DNA of 64,000 bases from assembly GCA_963576735.1 (NCBI GenBank), contig OY755191.1, positions 13,235,608 to 13,299,607 on the forward strand, read 5' to 3'. Numbering within the stretch: position 1 is the first letter of the stretch; each line of letters opens with the position of its first letter. A program made the translations under genes and the position numbers. The stretch is from Bedellia somnulentella. Its lineage: Eukaryota > Arthropoda > Insecta > Lepidoptera > Bedelliidae. The notes under the pieces are model-generated. The model searched no databases. It was not told the origin of the DNA and saw only the letters and a list, made by a program, of their open reading frames with translations. Below, in pieces: positions 1-11,090 of the stretch.

Positions 1-160
1 GTTTCCTCACGATGTTTTCCCTCACCGTTAACAACCATGATAAATTAACCACACATATGTCTTTAGAAAAGACAAATTGGTGTAGGCCCGACCCAGGATT
101 TGAACACTAGTCGCTTGCACGATAACCGAGTGTTCTACCCACTGGGCTATCACGGTTGCT
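1..160 (-). mobile_element. SINE-A copy, cut by the window edge
   Basis: This is the 5' part of a tRNA-derived SINE, read on the minus strand. The head carries a box-A-like stretch (GATAGCCCAGTGGG) and a box-B-like stretch (GTTCAAATCC), the internal RNA polymerase III promoter of a tRNA. A body motif shared by all copies follows (CACATATGTCTTT, GTTAACGGTGAGGG). The 3' part lies outside the window. Full copies end in (TTATG)n. Confidence 0.85.
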
Positions 161-164
161 GGAA

Positions 165-258
165 AACTAACTGGAAGTTAATAGGGTACAAGATGGTAGA
201 AATAAAATATCGTTGGGATAGGTCTCCAACCGCATTGCACGAAGACCACGATGGGAAG
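165..258 (-). repeat. SINE-B relic
   Basis: Degenerate middle part of SINE-B on the minus strand (AAGATGGT, then GGTCTCCAACCGCAT). It directly abuts the head of the SINE-A copy. Both SINE-B ends are missing. Confidence 0.6.
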
Positions 259-837
259 AAATTTTGTTATACTATGTGTTATTTAAAATCATGGGGGGGT
301 CTTCTAAAATATCATTCAGCCGGATTAATGAGAACGCTAGAGAAGATTTTTATAAACGTACTAAAGTGGCTTAAGTCATTATCTTTGTCACTAACTTTAC
401 CTAAAATAGTAACATATTCGTAAATTATTGGCCAAATTAATAAATTATATTTCTTTTAGAAAATTCAATTCAGTAACCCACATTTTTCCAACTGCAAATT
501 GAGTTAAAATTATTTCATGATCCGTTTCAAAACTTGCAAAGTATGGCTTTTTCTTCAAAGAATATATTTGAATTGAAAAGTCCGGTTTAAAATACTACCT
601 AGCTATGTTTTAAAATTAATTCTTCTTCCAACTTTCTTTAGCTTTCCGTTCTTCGAGGAAAATTCATTTCTTTCGCGTGCTGACTTATTTTGCAAAGCTA
701 TTTTTTATGCTTGCAATACTGCTATTGATTTCTTTTTTATTTGTTAAGGAATAGGAAAGCTGCATATAACTGCAATTATCCATTTTTTAGTTTTTTACAA
801 TATTATTCGGTTGAATATACGGAATTAAGTTGTATCG
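259..837. other. AT-rich stretch without recognised gene
   Basis: I see no coding signature, splice-bounded exon or repeat match to the rest of the window here. The short open frames are in AT-rich sequence and look like chance. Confidence 0.5.
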
Positions 838-839
838 TT

Positions 840-925
840 GAGCACACTCTAATAAAATAAGTTTATTTATTAGAGTGTGCTCAAAAAGGCAGGCGTCCGT
901 AGTATGAAGAATTAAAGAGGATGTG
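840..925 (+). repeat. RTE LINE fragment with a perfect hairpin
   Basis: A 17-bp perfect inverted repeat (arms 840-856 and 866-882, 9-nt loop) runs into RTE-like LINE sequence (GAGTGTGCTCAAAAAGG, 873-925) that in longer copies encodes the ENVLKKAGVRSMKNK region. The left arm repeats the start of the LINE piece in reverse, which looks like a very short 5' inversion at the truncated end. Confidence 0.6.
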
Positions 926-930
926 CACTG

Positions 931-1139
931 ATGATGTGAGTATAATTTATGTGGAAACAGCAAAGATATACTGGCCAGTACACCCTGCTGTGTACCAACT
1001 TATAATTTGTATCTATGCTTAACTCGAAAAACATATACACTTCGCGATGTAGGAATATGAGTGAGACGCTGCTATGTGCGAGTGAGTCCGCAGTAGTGTG
1101 CGCTCTAACATGACTCCCACATGTACATATGTAAGTTTC
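931..1139. other. no recognised gene
   Basis: No ORF or repeat family that I recognise in this stretch. Confidence 0.4.
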
Positions 1140-1258
1140 ACCAACAAAACTTTATTTTTACCATCTTGTGACCTATCAATAAATGGCTGAGTAGTTTCTA
1201 GGGCTGAAGCTCTTGCTACGCCCTTTTTGAGATTTACGGCCGTGAGAATATAAATGTG
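1140..1258 (+). repeat. SINE-B 3' relic
   Basis: Diverged 3' half of SINE-B: CTTTATTTTTACCATCTT, then TGGCTGAG, then GAAGCTCTTGCTACGCCC, ending in GGCCGTGAGAATAT. The TATG tail has decayed. Confidence 0.6.
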
Positions 1259-2143
1259 AGTCAGAGAATATGTAAGAATAATGTATGTATGTACCTTTAA
1301 AATATATTTTCAATTATCAATCTTTTCGCCAACGCCCTTGATTTTCCCAAACTTCGGAAGCTGTATCTAAATGCATCCTCCGCGATCTACTGTCATTACC
1401 AACCACATGTTTATCCAATTTAAATATGCAAATGTTTAAATTTAAATCGTGTTCGTACTTCCATCCACTCCGGAGTGCAAACTTAATGTGACTTGTCGTT
1501 CGGAGCATATTTTTTCGTTTTTCATTCGGCCAAAGTGAAAATTCAATTTCGTTCGACTTAGTCCGTATCGCGAGTCACAAAGAAATTCCAATTAGAGCTA
1601 AATTAAATGAGTGTGATCGCAACGGCAATTTGCCGATAACCAAACTATTAGTCTGCGAACAGTGTTATATATTTACAGGGAGTTTGTACTGTATGAATGT
1701 TATTTAGATCTAGGTTTGTAAATTTAATTTGATTGTATTGATACATTTTGATGGTTGTATATATTTTGATTTACTTTTTGTGATAAAACCATTTACTTCA
1801 TATCGATTCTTAAGGCTTTAAATTCCAATTATTGGTGTTGGGTCGCATCACCCATCCAAACACCCCAAAAACCTAAGTCGCATCTAAGGGCAGACGCGGG
1901 AAGGAATAGATATTTTGCTACAAACATTTATCGACACTTCAAAGCAACCGTTTTTGTTATACATAATTGTTATTATAAAAAAGAAACAAAAAAGAGATTC
2001 GGCTATTTTTTCGGCTCTCTACCAGCAGAAAAAGTGTTCAAATAAACAGAATCTATATTACAAAAATAATTTCAAAAGCCACTAAAATCATAAGACGATC
2101 CACTAACTCTCAAAAATAAGACAGCACTATTTTGAGCCGACAC
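1259..2143. other. non-coding stretch with two weak SINE-B relics
   Basis: No gene is recognised. Positions 1835-1900 resemble the middle of a minus-strand SINE-B (GCATCACCCATCCAAACACC, then CCTAAGTCGCATCT). Positions 2120-2150 resemble its 5' end (AGCACTATTTTGAGCCGACAC). The frame on the minus strand at 1317-1508 has no recognisable domain. Confidence 0.5.
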
Positions 2144-2154
2144 ACTACACGCAA

Positions 2155-2416
2155 GTTGTCGGTGTGAGTTGTCGGCTTGATATAGCACTACCCCAATTTT
2201 TCCCATGGATGTACAGAGAGGCGACCAAGGATATTGAGGCTTTTAAGGGATTTTTGGGAAATGTGGTTGGAGACTCATCACCAACTACCTATATTTTATC
2301 ATCTTTTTCCCGCTCAACTTCCACTGAGGAACTGAGGAATTTCTGATTCTCAATTCTGGCTACCCTTTTTAGGAATTTATAGCCGTGAGTATATATGTAT
2401 ATGTATGTATGTATGT
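2155..2416 (+). mobile_element. SINE-B copy with target-site duplication
   Basis: Full-length SINE-B from the TGTCGGCTT 5' region through the conserved core (GTGGTTGGAGACTCATCACC, related to a box-B) to GCCGTGAGTATAT and a TATG tail. It is flanked by an 11-bp direct repeat, ACTACACGCAA, at 2144-2154 and 2417-2427, the footprint of target-primed insertion. Confidence 0.9.
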
Positions 2417-2427
2417 ACTACACGCAA

Positions 2428-2869
2428 ATACATTTGACACAGGCTAACATCCCAGCCAATCTGCTCTCGCCAGTAATTTACAGTCCGAAAAGCCAGTCAC
2501 AAATTTCATTCAAAATCGCAGTCAAACGCGAGCTCATAAATAAATTAACCCTCGCAGGAAATTCGAATATACGGACTATCCGAATATTTAACAGTAACTT
2601 TTACACGTTCAGGATCTACGTTATCTATGGAGCGCTGTTTTAACTTGATACGGATATTTGGAATGAAGCGAGATTTTGGTTGAATATAAATGCAATTTTG
2701 ATGTTTTAAGGAAATATTTAGGTTAAATAAAATTTAACAAATGGAAGAAAAGATGAGCTAATGCGGATGGTGATGACAATTTCAATATTAGATAAAAATA
2801 GAGGACACATTCAGAGCAAAAAGTATCAGTGAACAAAGTAAAGTAAAAAAGGCATGGGTGTAAAGATTG
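2428..2869. other. no recognised gene
   Basis: The plus-strand frame 2395-2643 starts inside the SINE-B tail and has no recognisable domain, so I treat it as chance. Confidence 0.4.
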
Positions 2870-2884
2870 ATGTAAATAATTGAA

Positions 2885-3271
2885 CATACATACATACATA
2901 CATATCCTCACGCCGTTAGTTCCCATTGGGGTAGGCAGAGACTATCGATCGCCACTTGGTACGATCAGAATCAGAATCTTGATTGAATCAGAAAAGTGTG
3001 TAATGTAAGGTTATGTGATCGTGTGAGGAATGATGTGATTCGTGAAAGGTGTGGTGTAAAAGATGATATTGTAAGAAAGATAGAAAAAGGATTATTGAGA
3101 TGGTCTGGGCACATAGAGAGGATGGATGACAGTAAATTGGTGAAAGAGATATATAGAGCCAATGTGGAAGGTAATGTTAGTAGAGGACGAACTCGGAGGA
3201 CACATTTTGATCAAATAGAAAATGTGCTCAAAAAGACAGGTGTCCCCAGTATGAAAAATAAAAGAACATGT
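2885..3271 (-). mobile_element. RTE LINE copy with inverted 5' part
   Basis: The left part (2885-2967) is the LINE 3' end on the minus strand with a (CATA)n tail. The right part (about 2988-3271) is the upstream LINE segment on the plus strand and still encodes KVCNVRLCDRVRNDVI and later residues of the reverse-transcriptase C-terminal region. This is the structure made by twin priming. A 15-bp target-site duplication, ATGTAAATAATTGAA, flanks the whole unit (2870-2884 and 3272-3286), so both pieces came in one insertion. Confidence 0.9.
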
Positions 3272-3286
3272 ATGTAAATAATTGAA

Positions 3287-3592
3287 ATATCTATAATGTC
3301 AACCTACCCTCACGAACTCTAATACCGTGAGTAACGTGTAAACAAAAATTAACTACTTGGCAAATATCCAATTTATTAAAGCATCGAAACGTTTCAATTT
3401 AATATTCGTTTTTTCAGTAAAATTTTACTAGTGATTGGTACGTGAGGGTTGAAATAAGTTAGAAAACTCGATTTATTTCAGCCGATTGCATGACAGTGTA
3501 ATTTTTGTATCGAACCCAATTAACCTTTTCAGTATTTTACATAAAGATGACTTGCTAGAAGTTTACCACGAGAATTAACACTTTTGGTTGAA
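3287..3592. other. no recognised gene
   Basis: AT-rich sequence. Nothing recognised. Confidence 0.4.
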
Positions 3593-3850
3593 TACATACA
3601 CATATACATTCATATACTTACGGCTATAAATCCCTTAACGGGGTAGCCAGAGCTTTGGAATGAAAAATTCCTCAGCCACTTTTGGAAGTTGATTGAGGAA
3701 AAGATGGTAATAATAAACGTTTTTGGTGACGGGTCTCCAACCACATCGCCCGAAAATCACTTAATAAGCCCCTATACCCTTAGTCGCCTCTTACGATCAC
3801 CCACGGGTAGAAATGGGGTAGTGTTATTCTAAGCCGACACTACACACTAC
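3593..3850 (-). mobile_element. SINE-B copy
   Basis: Full minus-strand copy: degraded CATA tail, TACTTACGGCTATAAATCCC, core GGTCTCCAACCACATCGCCC, and 5' end CCGACACTACAC. The flanks TTGGTTGAAT and TTGGTTTAAT form a 10-bp target-site duplication with one mismatch. Confidence 0.85.
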
Positions 3851-4310
3851 TTGGTTTAATAAAAATCTTTATAGTGTCGGTTGAGAATAGCACTAATCCA
3901 ATTCAATACAAGTAAGGCACTTTAATAGGGTGTAAAAAGTTATAGGTGTTTACCCTGAGGTATAATAATCACACCACACGGTAACGTAAATAGCAAATAA
4001 AATGAATTTGCATTTGAAATAACTATTAACAAATTTTCATCTATTTTAACTTTTATATGCGTATTCAACTCGCACTGGCCCATTTTAATTTACTGAATTA
4101 CAAATGTCCGTGAAAAAAAAGGAGCCCTTTCCATCAATGAAATAAAGTAATGGTGTTTTGACACGGCCATGTGAGAATTTTCTAAAACTGGAATAATTTG
4201 TTGTTCGTGTTAATTCGATGTATTAGATACTCTGCGCTAGCGACGACGCACGGATGTTTTTTAAGTATATTGTCTTTTGCATTATTAACATTTTGTACAG
4301 CTTTGAGCTG
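3851..4310. other. no recognised gene
   Basis: AT-rich sequence without ORF or repeat similarity that I can identify. Confidence 0.4.
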
Positions 4311-4551
4311 TGTAGTGTCGGCTTAGAATAGCACTACCCCATTTCTTCTAGTGGGTGTACGTAAGAGGCGACTAACGGTATTGGGGCTTTTAAGGGATTT
4401 TTGGGCGATGCGGTTGGAGACCCATCACTAAAAACCTTTATTTTTACCATCTTTTCCCCACTCAACTTCCAAAAGTGGCTGAGGAATTTATAATTCCTTA
4501 GCTTTGGCTACCCCTTCTAGGGAAATATAGCCGTGAGATATGTATGTACAG
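4311..4551 (+). mobile_element. SINE-B copy
   Basis: Full plus-strand copy of the GCTGTGTAGTGTCGGC subfamily, ending in GCCGTGAGATATGTATGTA. Confidence 0.85.
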
Positions 4552-4606
4552 TTTTGAACCTGGCATAGTTTTTTAGACATGTCTGTCTGTCATCTTTATT
4601 TCCACA

Positions 4607-5630
4607 CTAGCTGACCCCACAGACTTCGTACTGTCAAAAGTGTAGACTTTCACGTCGTCAAACTGAAATATTTAACTGACCGGTTGAGGGTCTCTGTCAT
4701 GCGATGAGAAAAAAGGTGTTAATCATAGCGTCCTCACAATTTTTTCACTTCATAAGTTTTAAGTTTATAAGTATAGTAGTTTCGGCTGAGCATTGATTCT
4801 TAGTCAGTTAGTCTATTTAACCATTTTTTAAGAATATTTATTGATCTCTTAATTTTTCTGGGATAAAAAGTGTCCTATTGTGTTAATTAGATCATTATCT
4901 GGCTTTCTGTAAATTTTATTTTAAATGCGTTTTGTGAATAAGTCTTCATTTAGCTACAAACAAACAAACATCTAAACTTTCACATTTATAATATTAATAG
5001 GATTAGGCTTAAACATAAGCTTCTCGCGCAGGTGACCTCGCTCGCCGGCCAGCGCAGCGTATGGTCTTGCGCTTCATGCACGCGTGTAAAATTTGTTACG
5101 GAGTAATTTTAAAATTGTATTATCTTCTAAGATGTTTATTTAAATTAAGTGATGTCAAGGACAATTTTGTTCTCAATTAAATACTGTCAATCAACGACAT
5201 ATTTATTTGGATAAAGATTAATATTATGTTGATAAAACATTATGGCAATTATGCATTAAATTCGACCAAATTTATTTCACATAAAAATGGTTATAGTAAG
5301 TGAAACTTAAAAGGTAGACATATCCTATCGCGGGCATTTTTTTAGATCATTCAAAGAGAAATAATTCATTATACATTTTTTTTGGGTAACTTAAACCGTT
5401 TACGCAGCGCACACAACGGAAGCCTTAGTATGAATAATTATCCCCGTTTTTGCAACATTATTCGCTGATAGTTTGCTCCTGTTGGTCGCAGCGTGATGAT
5501 ATATAGCCTATAACCTTCCTCAATAAATCGACTATCCAACACAAAAATAATTTTTCAATTTGATTGGGTAGTTCCTGAGATCCTAGCGTTCAAACAAACA
5601 AACTCTTTAGCTTTATAATATTAGTATAGA
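4607..5630 (-). mobile_element. non-autonomous Helitron
   Basis: On the minus strand it begins TCTATACTAATATTATAA after an A and ends GGGGTCAGCTAG before a T. These are the TC start, CTRR end and A/T insertion site of Helitrons. No Rep or helicase frame is present. The same family recurs at 14807-17900, and a 3' end at 12500-12660. Near 5040 it contains GC-rich sequence (CGCTCGCCGGCCAGCGCAGC) unlike its surroundings. Confidence 0.85.
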
Positions 5631-5633
5631 TTT

Positions 5634-5800
5634 GGAAGTGTGGAAAAGATGGTGAAATAAAGTTTGTTGGTGATGAATCTCCAACCGCAACACCAATAAT
5701 CTCTTAAAAGCTCCAATACCGTTAGTTGCCTCTTGCGTACACCCACCGGAAGAAGTGGGGTAGTGCTATACTAAGCCGCCACTACACTGCTCGAAATATA
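5634..5800 (-). repeat. truncated SINE-B copy
   Basis: 5' two-thirds of SINE-B on the minus strand, directly next to the Helitron 5' end. The expected 3' part is not on the other side of the Helitron, so this copy was truncated independently or lost sequence later. Confidence 0.75.
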
Positions 5801-6000
5801 ACTTATTAGGAACTCTACTAAGGAAAAGTAAACTTTAAATAGGAATTCTTAGGAACTCTGTCTAATAAAAAGGCTTCTTTTCTGAAGGACTCGACAGAAT
5901 TGCTCGCGTAGGACCCACTTTAGATTAAATGATGAACTGCATGCAGTCTTGAGGCTAACAAGTTTTATATTGAATCGTAATATAATATAATAAAATGCGT

Positions 6001-6108
6001 ACATACATACATATACTCACGGGTATAAATCCCTTAACGGGGTAGCCAGAGCTTGGAATGAGAAATTCCTCAGCCACTTTTGGAAGTTGATTGGGGAAAT
6101 GATAAAAA
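6001..6108 (-). repeat. 5'-truncated SINE-B copy
   Basis: Minus-strand 3' end with a clear (CATA)n tail, ending in the AAATGATAAAAATA region. The 5' half is absent. Confidence 0.8.
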
Positions 6109-6149
6109 TACTGCTACAAAATTCATATTATAATCATATTTAGACTAAA

Positions 6150-6267
6150 GACGCCAACGTTCAAGCCGTATATCCCCGAAGGGGTATGCAGAGGTATTAA
6201 TACTTCTGGACATCACGTGGTGTTGTCACCTGGTATTCAGAAAACCCACGTTTTGCTTGGACAGTGC
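6150..6267 (-). repeat. SINE-A 3' relic
   Basis: Minus-strand SINE-A 3' region (TATCCCCGAAGGGGTATGC, then ATCACGTGGTGTTGTCACC). It is interrupted by the next SINE-A insertion. Confidence 0.75.
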
Positions 6268-6280
6268 ATAACCCTATTAA

Positions 6281-6621
6281 TATAAACATAAACGTTCACG
6301 CCGTTTATCCCCGAAGGGGTTGGCAGAGGTACCAATACTCCTGAACTCACATGGCAAGCGCCATCTAGTTTCCAGAGAAGGTACCCACGTTTTGCTTAGA
6401 CAGTGTACTCACGTGATAGGGGGCAGGCCTATCGCCGTTTTGTACGAATACACTGTCACATGACTAAGTACAACTCAGCCATGTGGGTTTCCTCACGATG
6501 TTTTCCCTCACCGTTAGCAACCATGATAAATTAACCACACATATGACTTTAGAAAAGACAAATTGGTGTAGGCCCGTCCCAGGATTGGAACTCACGCCCT
6601 TCTGTTTTTCGGGCGGGTGTT
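6281..6621 (-). mobile_element. SINE-A copy inserted next to an older one
   Basis: Subfamily with TTTCCAGAGAAGGTACCC. The tRNA-like head is truncated at its 5' end. A 13-bp target-site duplication, ATAACCCTATTAA, lies at 6268-6280 and 6622-6634. Confidence 0.9.
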
Positions 6622-6754
6622 ATAACCCTATTAAAAATATAGAAACTATAGTTGACATATATAAATAAAAAAACTACTGTGTGAAATACACAGACACAGG
6701 GACACAATACAGGGCTCGGTCACGCAAGAAGTTCAAATTCTCAACTCAACATAA

Positions 6755-6967
6755 AATCAAACATTCACGACGTAAATCTGCGAAGGGGTTGGCAAAGGGA
6801 ATAATACCTTTGAAAATTATGTGACTTTGTCACCTGGTGTTCAGAGTACCCACGTTTTGCATGGACACTGTACTCACGTGATAGGGGGCAAGCCTTTCAC
6901 CGTTTTGTACGAATACACTGTCACATGACAAAGTACAACTTAGCCATGTAGGTTTCCTAACGATGTG
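6755..6967 (-). repeat. SINE-A 3' part
   Basis: Minus-strand SINE-A body without the tRNA head. It has drifted more than its neighbours (GCGAAGGGGTTGGCAAAGG). Confidence 0.8.
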
Positions 6968-6980
6968 AGTTAGTAAAACA

Positions 6981-7106
6981 ATGTTGGGTCTCTATTTCCT
7001 CTTTACTGGAAACATTGATACTGAATGGAGATTAGGCGTCCCACCTACACCTTTTGCTATACACGGCGCAAACGAATTAGATGGATTTATTTTTGAAAAC
7101 TATGAA
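6981..7106 (+). CDS. unidentified open segment of 42 codons, possible exon fragment
   Basis: An open frame beginning MLGLYFLFTGNIDTEWRLGV and running to NYEMI lies between a SINE-A relic and an inserted LINE end. Its amino-acid mix (PPTPF, HGANELDG) looks more protein-like than the AT-rich noise nearby, but I do not recognise a family and see no clear splice acceptor. The frame continues into the RTE insertion at 7118 only by chance. It could be a decayed host exon or random. Confidence 0.2.
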
Positions 7107-7117
7107 ATGATACCTAA

Positions 7118-7484
7118 TGATGTGATTCGTGAAAGGTGTGGTGTAAAAGATGATATTGTAAGAAAGATAGAAAAAGGAATGTTGAGATGGTTTGGGCACA
7201 TAGAGAGGATGGATGACAGTAAAGTGGTAAAAGAGATCTATAGAGCCAATGTGGAAGGTAATGTTAGTAGAGGACGACCTCGGAGGACACATTTAGATCA
7301 AATAGAAAATGTGCTCAAAAAGGCAGGTGTCCGAAGTACGAAGAATAAAAGAGCATGTATGAAAAGTTTGATGGATGTGAATAAAGCTAGGGAGGTTTGC
7401 TAGGATCGTACAAAGTGGCGATCGATAGTCTCTGCCTATCCCAATGGGAACTAACAGCGTGAGAATATGTATGTATGAATATGT
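7118..7484 (+). mobile_element. 5'-truncated RTE LINE copy
   Basis: The LINE 3' end encodes DVIRERCGVKDDIV, then GMLRWFGHIERMDDSK, then DRTKWRSIVSAYPNGN of the reverse-transcriptase C-terminal region, with a stop from drift. It ends GCGTGAGAATATGTATGT. An 11-bp target-site duplication, ATGATACCTAA, lies at 7107-7117 and 7485-7495. Confidence 0.9.
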
Positions 7485-7699
7485 ATGATACCTAAAAATT
7501 TACAATTCAAAGCGCTACTTAGTTTCAAACGATAAACATTCAATAAAATAAGTCGTCTATTGAATCCATAAATTCAGGAAAACCAGGTGTATCCGTTCAA
7601 AGAAAATAAAAGAAAAAAAAGCAAGCAAGAAGACCGACTAACAAAAAGTTTATCGAAACGGCCATTAGAGGACTCCTGTCGAAACACAGAGGTGTTTTT

Positions 7700-8190
7700 A
7701 CTTGTGAAAGATTGAGCTCGTAAAATCGAGTGTACTTTGGGTATCTTTGTCGGACATAATAATAATTGTCTTTTTCTTGTAACCACATAAGTTCGAGGAA
7801 AATAAATGAAACATTCCATTCCAGACTTTACGATTTGCCAACGTGGGGTTTTCTTGCCTGATCAAGTTAACCCCAAACTAAGTAAGACTTTTTTATTATT
7901 TAATATTATATTATACACACATAAATAAGACCCAAGACTAAGAAACAATCATTTTGCTCATCACATAAATGTTGCTCTCAGCGGGGATCGAACCCGCAAC
8001 CTCCGGACCAAGAAGCTAGTCACCTATCCACTAGGCCACGGCTTTCGTTGTGAAATATTGAGATTGTAAAAATGACATAATAATAATTGTCTTTTTCTTG
8101 TTACCACGTAAGTAGCTCGAGGAAAATAAATGAAACACTCAATTGCAGAGTTTACGATTTGCCGACGTGTGGTTTCTTGCCTTGGTTTTC
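7700..8190. repeat. direct duplication of about 130 bp flanking a SINE
   Basis: Sequence from about 7703 to 7862 (TAATAATTGTCTTTTTCTTG ... GAGGAAAATAAATGAAACA ... TTTACGATTTGCC) is repeated with changes at about 8048-8180. A tRNA-like SINE lies between the arms. This is much longer than a target-site duplication, so it is probably a tandem duplication or two copies of another repeat. Confidence 0.7.
7885..8046 (-). mobile_element. SINE-D, tRNA-like head
   Basis: On the minus strand: AGCCGTGGCCTAGTGGATAG (box-A-like), then GCGGGTTCGATCCCCGC (T-arm and box-B), then GAGAGCAACATTTATGTGATG and an AT-rich tail. The head matches a tRNA better than SINE-A does. It is the only copy of this family in the window. 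Confidence 0.65.
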
Positions 8191-8633
8191 TTTTAAATAA
8201 TTGAAGGTATAATGTCTTTTCGTGATTATTTACAGACTTATGACTTATGACTTTATATACTTATGACTCCAAATACCGAAAAGGGGTGGCCAGAACTTTA
8301 GAGTTAAATATCACTTAGTCACTTAGTTACATTACATTGCAATTTTGATTATAAAATGTTATTTTCTAAGCGGAAGTCTGATTAAGAATTATTATTGTAT
8401 TAGTATTTAATGGTTTCTTTTGTCCACAATATATTATTGCTTTACCCAGTCTTATAAACTTCGTTCTGCTTTTAATGGGAAAACTGACGGAAGAATGAAT
8501 GAATGTAGTGGTTTATAAGTTATATTATGCTGTTAGTCTTCTAAATAAAAAACAAAAAAACAAGCATTAGAGGCTAGTAATAAGCTTTTTTTTCAGTACA
8601 GAGAAGCAGTACAAGTAAGAGAGAGTGGTCTGT

Positions 8634-8812
8634 TATTGTCGGCTAAGAATAGCAATAACCCATTTCTACCCGCGGTTGTCGTAAGAGGTGACTTAGGGTG
8701 ATGGGACTTTTTAAGTGATTGCTCAGCGATGCGGTTGGAGACACATCAATATCACCAAAAGATTCCCAATTCTGAAGCTCTAGCTATCCCATTCTGCGAT
8801 TGATATGTATTG
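8634..8812 (+). repeat. degenerate SINE-B copy
   Basis: TGTCGGCTAAGAATAGCAATA, GCGATGCGGTTGGAGACACA and GAAGCTCTAGCTATCCCATT are recognisable. The middle is shortened. Confidence 0.7.
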
Positions 8813-10658
8813 ATGTACAAAGAAAACTATTCTAGCAATTCAGGAACTACTTTCTTAAAAGATGTAATTGGCAAACTGCTCCTTTCTTGGTCCTTTCTTT
8901 CTTAGACCCCTAACTAAGCAGTTTTCGTTCACGATTCAGAATATCAAAGAATAGAGCAAATTCAGCAAATGCAGTTGTTTTCATAATAAAATCATTGTAA
9001 AATGTCAATTAAATGAAATGCGTGGAAGACGCGAAAAGCGATAATTAAGACAATGATTTTTTAAAGTATGTATAAGTGTTTGATTTTTATTTTCTTTGTC
9101 TTCTTCGTGGGATTTTAAAATGTACGAATAATGATAATAAATATGCATATAAAATACTTTTTATAATTCCTCTTTTTTATTGATTATTTTAAACTAATTA
9201 GTAGTTATATTATTTGCTTTTTATTTCATAGTAAGTAAATATAAAGTGATTCAACCATTAATTGCTTGTTTTGGTGTTCAACAACATTATGAGCGAAGTC
9301 CGTGGACTAGTGGATCGGAGATCACGGGTTTGAGTCCTGTGGAGTGAAGGCTGTGGGCAACATTTTTATGGTGAGTAAGAATAATTGTTTTTTTTGTTTG
9401 TTTGGGTCGCCTCATATTAGTGTTTCACGGCAAATGCAAAACCGTTAAGTCCTTATCGTGTACTTAAATTTTATTGCCTATCTGGCTTCTATGCTAACAT
9501 ACATAACTAAAAGAAAGAAAGAAAAAAACTTAATTCAGTGAAATTATGTTGTCATCTCTCGTAATATAAAATTTATGGTAACGAGACTTTTTGCTTAGTC
9601 GTAAGGCTGTCGCGGTGGACTATGGCTTCACTTTCCCTATTAGGGTGGTACGGTTACCTACATAAGCTGTGGAAATGATTTTATGATGAAGGGGAAATGA
9701 AACCGATGGGAAAGACAGGAATATGCTTTTAAAATTAACCAAAACAAATTTTCTAAAAAATATAATATTTTCTTACATTCCATGGTATTAAAAGACCTAT
9801 GGAAAACAAAACTACACAAAATATCCAAATATAAATACGATTTAGCAAGGAAATTTCCATAGTGAAAACTTATATCACATAATAACCCCCAATATATATA
9901 TATAAAAAACTTACCAATAATTACGGATTACTGAAACATATTTTCCATTCAACACAAATAAGTTAACCTTGACTAAAATTCAACACTACATTATCCACTT
10001 TTATATTTCCACGAAAAGCTCATTACTTCTCAAAAGTTTAATTTCCGAACAATTTTTGACACGTAAAAGCAAAGTTCGAGAGAAAATAAGTACAGCCTTC
10101 TACCGTGATGTCTGTTCAGCGTTACCGCTGAAGCCTTACTGACTGTCTGAAACAGTGAAACTAAGGATGATATTAGGATATTGGTACACTGAAAGCTATA
10201 CTTTTTTATATTATGTGTTGAGTGTCTGAAATTAATTTTTGCAAATGTATACAAAATTGCCAAAACTTAACTATTCTGAAATAAATAAAAAATGATAAGA
10301 GATTAAAAATAACAAAACAAAATTAAAGAAGCATTTTCTTTAGATATTCATTAACTTGTCTTGTAATTTTTTTATGCCCACATTTTATTAATAGTGTGAA
10401 GGTTAGAAAGGTTTATGAATCATGGAATGATTTTAATCATATTGATATTATGTTCCAGCCACTCAAAAAAAAAACTATGTTTTGGGTTTTTTGAGATAAC
10501 TGAAGTTGGGCGTTTATGTATCTGAAATATGTATGGAATAAGAATTAAATAGAAATAGAGCAATACTTGCATTTCTGCTAAAATAACACAATTTTCTTGG
10601 ATCTTACTTCACATTGTTCTAAGCGGACGTGTATTAAGTACTTATACGAGTACTTAAG
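8813..10658. other. long AT-rich stretch, no recognised gene
   Basis: I find no domain-bearing frame. Near 9290-9360 a weak tRNA-like piece (GTCCGTGGACTAGTGGATC, then CGGGTTTGAGTCC) may be a decayed SINE head. The 77-codon minus-strand frame at 10030-10263 has no recognisable domain. Confidence 0.5.
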
Positions 10659-11022
10659 GCAACCGTGATATCTCAGTGGGTAGAACACTCGGTTATCGTG
10701 TAAACGACTAGTGTTCAAATCCTGGGTTGGGCCTACACCAATGTGTCTTTTCTAAAGACATATGTGTGGTTAATTTATCATGGTTGTAAACGGTGAAGGA
10801 AAACATCGTGAGGAAACCCACATGGCTGAGTTGTACTTAGTCATGTGACAGTGTATTCGTACAAAACGGCGATAGGCCTGCCCCCTATCACGTGAGTACA
10901 CTGTCCATGCAAAACGTGGGTACTCTGAACACCAGGTGATAAAGTCACGTGATGTTCAGAAATTCTAGTACCTCTGCAAACCCCTTCGGGGATATAAGGC
11001 GTGAACGTTTATGGTTTATGGT
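10659..11022 (+). mobile_element. full-length SINE-A copy
   Basis: It has the head GGCAACCGTGATATCTCAGT, box-B GTTCAAATCC, then the body. The 3' hairpin CAAACCCCTTCGGGGAT is followed by GGCGTGAACGTTTATG and a degraded tail. Confidence 0.9.
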
Positions 11023-11090
11023 AATGGTTAATGCAACTGTGTAAAATGTTCTGCCAAAAACTTATACGTACAGTCTTTTTGAATTATTTA

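Noticed and set aside
6981..7403. A 140-codon fusion of an unknown segment with LINE residues
   Set aside because: The target-site duplication at 7107-7117 shows that the LINE part was inserted later, so the continuous frame is accidental.
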